8,511 nucleotides of DNA from Prado023 sp036375875. Lineage in GTDB: Bacteria > Actinomycetota > Actinomycetes > S36-B12 > CAIYMF01. Made by a program: the position numbers and the translations under genes. The notes beneath the pieces were generated by a model that was not told the origin of the DNA, did no database searches, and saw only the letters and a program-made list of their open reading frames with translations. This document shows positions 5,892 to 8,511 of the stretch, piece after piece. The stretch covers positions 1 to 8,511 of the forward strand of contig DASVBK010000233.1 of assembly GCA_036375875.1 (NCBI GenBank). The letters run 5' to 3'. Within the stretch, counting starts at the first letter, position 1; each line of letters opens with the position of its first letter.

Positions 5892-6827
5892 ATGTCCGTG
5901 CGGATGGTGCCCCGACGCAGCCCCGCGTCCGTCCGAGGGATCCGCTGGACGCGGCACGCCCTGCAGACGGGGGTCGTGGCGTTCATCGCCTCCACCCTGT
6001 GGGTCAAGGCGATCGGCACGCCGGGATCTCCCTCCGGGGAGGCCTTCTGCCCGTTCGGGGGCTTCGAGACGTTCTTCACCTGGGTGACCACCGGCCGCAC
6101 GGTGTCCCACGTCCACACCGCCAACCTGGTGCTCGCCGGCGCAGTCGTGCTCCTGGCACTGGCAGCGCGCGGGGCGTTCTGCGGCTGGCTCTGCCCCTTC
6201 GGAGCGATCCAGGAGGCGGTGCACGCCGCGGGACAGGCGGTGACCGACCAGATTCCCCCGCTGCGCCGCGCGCACCGACGGATCTCAGCCGACGCCAGGT
6301 GGCTGGCCCGGGCGGACCGCGTCGCCCGCTTCGGACGCTACGTCGTGCTCGCGTGGGCGGTGGGTGGCGCAGCGGTCACCGGAGTGATGGTCTTCCGTGA
6401 GTACGACCCCTGGAGCGCGCTGCTGTCGGTCGTGGAGTTCGAGGTGACGACCGCCTTCGTGATCCTCGTCGCCGTGCTCGTGATGGCCTTGGTCGTCGAG
6501 CGGCCCTTCTGCCGGTACGCCTGCCCGCTGGGGGCCGTCATCGGCATCGTGGGCCAGGCGAGTCCCGTCGCCGTCCAACGCAACGCCTCGGCCTGCATCG
6601 GCTGCGACCTGTGCAACCGCGGCTGCCCGATGGGCCTGGCGGTGCACTCCGCGACCCGCGTCACGGACGCCCAGTGCATCGGGTGCCTCGAGTGCCTCGC
6701 CGCCTGCCCCAGCCGGGATGCCCTCGCCGTGACCGTGAGCCTGCCCTTCCCCGCGATCCGCGACGCCGCGCCCACACCGGTCGAGGACGCCCCGGCGATC
6801 GGCACCCCGCAAGGAGTCCTGCGGTGA
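5892..6827 (+). CDS. Membrane polyferredoxin (NapH/NosR-C-terminal/YccM-like 4Fe-4S protein)
   Basis: The 311-residue membrane iron-sulfur protein is predicted to move electrons at or across the cytoplasmic membrane. In order: TM1 (about 24-42), then FCPFGGFET (C53) with a hydrophilic turn holding H73 and H75; TM2 (about 77-93) ending in FCGWLCPFGAIQ (C97, C101); a basic loop (about 112-147); TM3 (about 149-168); TM4 (about 184-203) ending in FCRYACPLG (C207, C211). Two ferredoxin motifs follow: C235-x2-C238-x2-C241-x3-C245-P and C262-x2-C265-x2-C268-x3-C272-P, enough for two 4Fe-4S clusters. The paired CxxxCP motifs at membrane edges define the NapH/NosR/YccM group (Fer4_5-like). No NosZ, NapA or flavoprotein partner is visible, so a nitrous oxide or nitrate role is not supported. 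GAGGA (5881-5885) supports ATG 5892. The gene overlaps the next by 4 bases. Confidence 0.9.
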   Translation: MSVRMVPRRSPASVRGIRWTRHALQTGVVAFIASTLWVKAIGTPGSPSGEAFCPFGGFETFFTWVTTGRTVSHVHTANLVLAGAVVLLALAARGAFCGWLCPFGAIQEAVHAAGQAVTDQIPPLRRAHRRISADARWLARADRVARFGRYVVLAWAVGGAAVTGVMVFREYDPWSALLSVVEFEVTTAFVILVAVLVMALVVERPFCRYACPLGAVIGIVGQASPVAVQRNASACIGCDLCNRGCPMGLAVHSATRVTDAQCIGCLECLAACPSRDALAVTVSLPFPAIRDAAPTPVEDAPAIGTPQGVLR

Positions 6828-7315
6828 TCGACCAGCAGGCCAACGACATCCCGATGCTGCGCATCCCCCGCAGCGCGCACCCCGTACCCACGGCGCCACG
6901 GCTGCGGAGCACCGCACTTCCCAGCTGGGCCTACATCCTGGTCATCCTCGCCGTCTTCACCGGGAGCATCCTGGTCGGCCGGGACCTTGGCTGGTTCGCG
7001 ACGACAGGTCGTGGGGCCAGCTCGTTCGGCGCCACCGGGGCCGCGCCGAGGACGGATGCCGGGCAGGGCGCCGACTCGGGGGAGCGGGTTGCGCCCACCG
7101 CCGGAGCTGTCCCAGAGGACGTCAAGGGCTGGATGACGGTCCAGCAGGTGCTCGATGCATTCCCCGTGACCAAGGCGGCGCTCTACGAGCACTTCGCCAT
7201 CCCGGCGGACACGGCCACCGACACCACCCTGTCGAGCCTCAAGGAGAGCGGGGGACTCAGCGGTTTCGACATCCCGACGCTGCGCGCCTGGCTCAGCGAG
7301 CAGAGCACCAGGTGA
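6824..7315 (+). CDS. Single-pass membrane protein with small C-terminal helical domain, unknown function
   Basis: The 163-residue product starts at GTG 6824, which overlaps the polyferredoxin stop as GTGA. AAGGAG (6811-6816) precedes it at normal spacing, so the two proteins are translationally coupled and probably made in fixed ratio. It has a basic, proline-rich N-terminal tail (1-33), one TM helix (about 34-53), a low-complexity Gly/Ala/Thr linker (about 58-97) and a compact domain (about 98-160). That domain carries GWMTVQQVLDAF, then KAALYEHFAIPADTATDT and FDIPTLRAWL. From memory, a similar 'G-x-M-T-x-x-x-V ... LY ... IPxDTxxDTxLxxL' domain occurs next to, or fused to, membrane 4Fe-4S proteins in other bacteria; I could not verify this. 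The positive-inside rule puts the domain outside the membrane. No cysteine or CxxCH is present, so it is not itself an obvious redox carrier. A docking or assembly partner of the polyferredoxin is the likeliest role. Confidence 0.8.
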   Translation: MIDQQANDIPMLRIPRSAHPVPTAPRLRSTALPSWAYILVILAVFTGSILVGRDLGWFATTGRGASSFGATGAAPRTDAGQGADSGERVAPTAGAVPEDVKGWMTVQQVLDAFPVTKAALYEHFAIPADTATDTTLSSLKESGGLSGFDIPTLRAWLSEQSTR

Positions 7316-7328
7316 GGCGACCTGGAGC
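7305..7328 (+). terminator. Hairpin overlapping the stop of the anchored-domain gene
   Basis: CCAGGT (7308-7313) pairs with ACCTGG (7320-7325) over a 6-nt loop. After an A-A mismatch, two more pairs (7305-7306 with 7327-7328) extend it. It spans the TGA at 7313-7315 and has no T-run. Confidence 0.3.
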
Positions 7329-7381
7329 GCGAACAGTGCGGCCGTGCATCGCGCTGTCCACCGGGATGGTCGAGGTCGTGT

Positions 7382-7405
7382 CGATGGCGCGTTCAGCGCC
7401 GGTCG
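7382..7405 (-). terminator. Hairpin downstream of the MFS gene
   Basis: GGCGC (7386-7390) and GCGCC (7396-7400) form the top stem with loop GTTCA. CGAT (7382-7385) pairs with GTCG (7402-7405) below a single bulged G, using one T-G wobble. It lies 33 bases past the MFS stop on the - strand, in the convergent gap of 7316-7438, and could act for either strand. Confidence 0.38.
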
Positions 7406-7438
7406 GCTGATGGTGGCGACGTGGCGCAGAGTGCCGGA

Positions 7439-8511
7439 TCACCGCGCCCCTCCCGGATCGACGGGCGCCACCAGCTCGGGGTGGTGCCGGGTCTCGTACA
7501 TGCGCAGCGCGACGACCACGCCGGATGCGGCTGTCAGGGCGGCAACTGCGCCGATGGCGGTGCGTACCCCGTACAGGTCGGCCAGGACCCCAGCCAGCAG
7601 GGCACCGACGGCGAACCCACCGTCGCGCCACAGCCGGTAGGTGCCCACCGCACGAGCCCGCCATGCAGGATGGGCCACGTCGCCGATCGCCGCGAGCAGC
7701 GTCGGGTAGACCATCGCCGTGCCGGCGCCGAGCAGCACCGCGGCGAACGCCCACCACGCGAACGAGCCTGCGGCGGCCATGATCGCGAGCCCGACGGCTT
7801 GCACGCCCATGCCTCCGGCGATGAACCACTTGCGGCCCCACCGGTCGGACAACCCTCCCGTGACCAGCTGCCCCACGCCCCACACCAGCGGGTAGATCGC
7901 GGCCAGCACGCCGATCCGTTCCAGGGGCAGGCCCGCCGACACGAACAGCACCGGCAGCAGCCCCCAAGCCAGGCCGTCGTTGAGGTTGTTCACCAACCCG
8001 GCCTGGCTGGCCGAGGAGAGCGCCCGCTCCTTGAACGAGGTCTGGACGAACACCTGCCCATTGCTCAGGTGGTCGCCGAGGTGGTCGTGGCGACCATCAG
8101 CGCGGGCCACATGGGTCGCGGCCTCGAGTCGGGCGAACCCCCGGGTCTCGCGCACGAACACCGTCGAGAGCCCGAGGCCGAGCGCACCGAACGCGAGCCC
8201 CAGGAGGAAGGGGGCCGGGCGCAGTCCGTACGAAGCCGCGAGGTAGCCGGTGGCCAGCGCGGTCAGCGCGACCGCGACGTACCCGGCGGCCTCGTTGAAC
8301 CCCATCGCCAGCCCCCGACGGGCGGGCCCGACAAGGTCGATCTTCATGACCACGGTGGTCGACCAGGTCAGCCCCTGGCTCACCCCCAGCAGCAGGTTCG
8401 CGGCCACGATCCACGCCCATGACGGCGCCCAGATCAGCAGCAGCGGCACCGGGAGCGCCACCAGCCACCCCGCGACCAGGACCGGCTTGCGCCCGAACCG
8501 GTCCGACAGCG
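7439..8511 (-). CDS. Major facilitator superfamily transporter (N-terminus cut by window end)
   Basis: 356 residues are present; the start lies right of the window, and roughly TM1-TM2 are missing compared with a ~400-residue 12-TM carrier. The first visible residues, LSDRFGRKPVLVAG, are the MFS motif A of the TM2-TM3 loop. A second copy, GGLSDRWGRKWFIAGG, sits at about 218-233 of the visible part, in the TM8-TM9 loop, as expected from the two-fold MFS repeat. The central cytoplasmic loop (about 119-164 of the visible part) contains a His-rich stretch (RHDHLGDH). GTYRLWRDGGFAVGALLAG near 289-307 is a conserved-looking TM10-TM11 segment. The protein is predicted to move a small solute by secondary transport; substrate and direction are unknown. 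It is convergent to the redox cluster, and only proximity links it to that cluster. Motifs and helices are intact up to the TGA at 7439-7441. Confidence 0.92.
   Translation of the reverse strand, partial: LSDRFGRKPVLVAGWLVALPVPLLLIWAPSWAWIVAANLLLGVSQGLTWSTTVVMKIDLVGPARRGLAMGFNEAAGYVAVALTALATGYLAASYGLRPAPFLLGLAFGALGLGLSTVFVRETRGFARLEAATHVARADGRHDHLGDHLSNGQVFVQTSFKERALSSASQAGLVNNLNDGLAWGLLPVLFVSAGLPLERIGVLAAIYPLVWGVGQLVTGGLSDRWGRKWFIAGGMGVQAVGLAIMAAAGSFAWWAFAAVLLGAGTAMVYPTLLAAIGDVAHPAWRARAVGTYRLWRDGGFAVGALLAGVLADLYGVRTAIGAVAALTAASGVVVALRMYETRHHPELVAPVDPGGAR

Noticed and set aside
5892..6827. Naming the polyferredoxin napH or nosR
   Set aside because: Motif pattern fits the broad family only. 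It lacks the NosR flavin domain, and no nap or nos genes are present.
7421..8422. Long + strand open frame opposite the MFS gene
   Set aside because: It is antisense low-complexity sequence with no domain, and the - strand has two MFS motif A copies and regular helices.
1..8511. CRISPR array, tRNA, rRNA, IS ends or attachment sites
   Set aside because: No regularly spaced direct repeats, no cloverleaf-like segments, no transposase or integrase coding and no long terminal inverted repeats were seen on reading. A software scan was not possible.

Overview
The window is very GC-rich, with strong G/C preference at third codon positions and GTG as well as ATG starts. One gene has a small-protein family tail known from actinobacteria. 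Together these point to a high-GC actinobacterium; a Micrococcales or Propionibacteriales type is my guess and was not tested. All gene calls come from reading the sequence. No database search was run.

Left part (1-3146). The C-terminal ~127 residues of a cytochrome P450, including the haem-cysteine loop, enter from the left edge on the + strand. Convergent to it is a short conserved actinobacterial protein of 73 aa on the - strand. A ~300-base gap without a convincing gene follows, then a full-length FUSC-type membrane protein (678 aa, +), a predicted exporter of aromatic acids or similar solutes.

Centre (3147-5203). An OmpR-type response regulator and a two-TM sensor histidine kinase form an operon on the - strand, with stop and start overlapping as TGATG. 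All phosphotransfer and ATP-binding motifs are intact.

Right-centre (5204-7315). A 180-base divergent promoter region separates the regulator from a + strand cluster of three genes. The first is a small secreted protein with two copies of a RDA-x(4)-KYG motif. The second is a membrane polyferredoxin of the NapH/NosR-C-terminal/YccM type with two 4Fe-4S motifs and extra membrane-edge cysteine pairs. The third is a single-pass membrane protein with a small C-terminal helical domain, translationally coupled to the second by a GTGA overlap. Two strong tandem stem-loops lie between genes one and two. My reading is a two-component-controlled envelope redox module: the kinase senses something outside the membrane, and the regulator controls the divergent cluster. 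The electron donor, acceptor and stimulus are not visible.

Right edge (7439-8511). A - strand major facilitator transporter is cut by the window end just before its TM2-TM3 signature loop. It converges on the redox cluster, with a hairpin candidate on each side of the junction.

The best candidate for a poorly described system is the two-component/secreted repeat protein/polyferredoxin/anchored-domain set at 3147-7315. No CRISPR array, tRNA, rRNA, insertion sequence or phage gene was seen.
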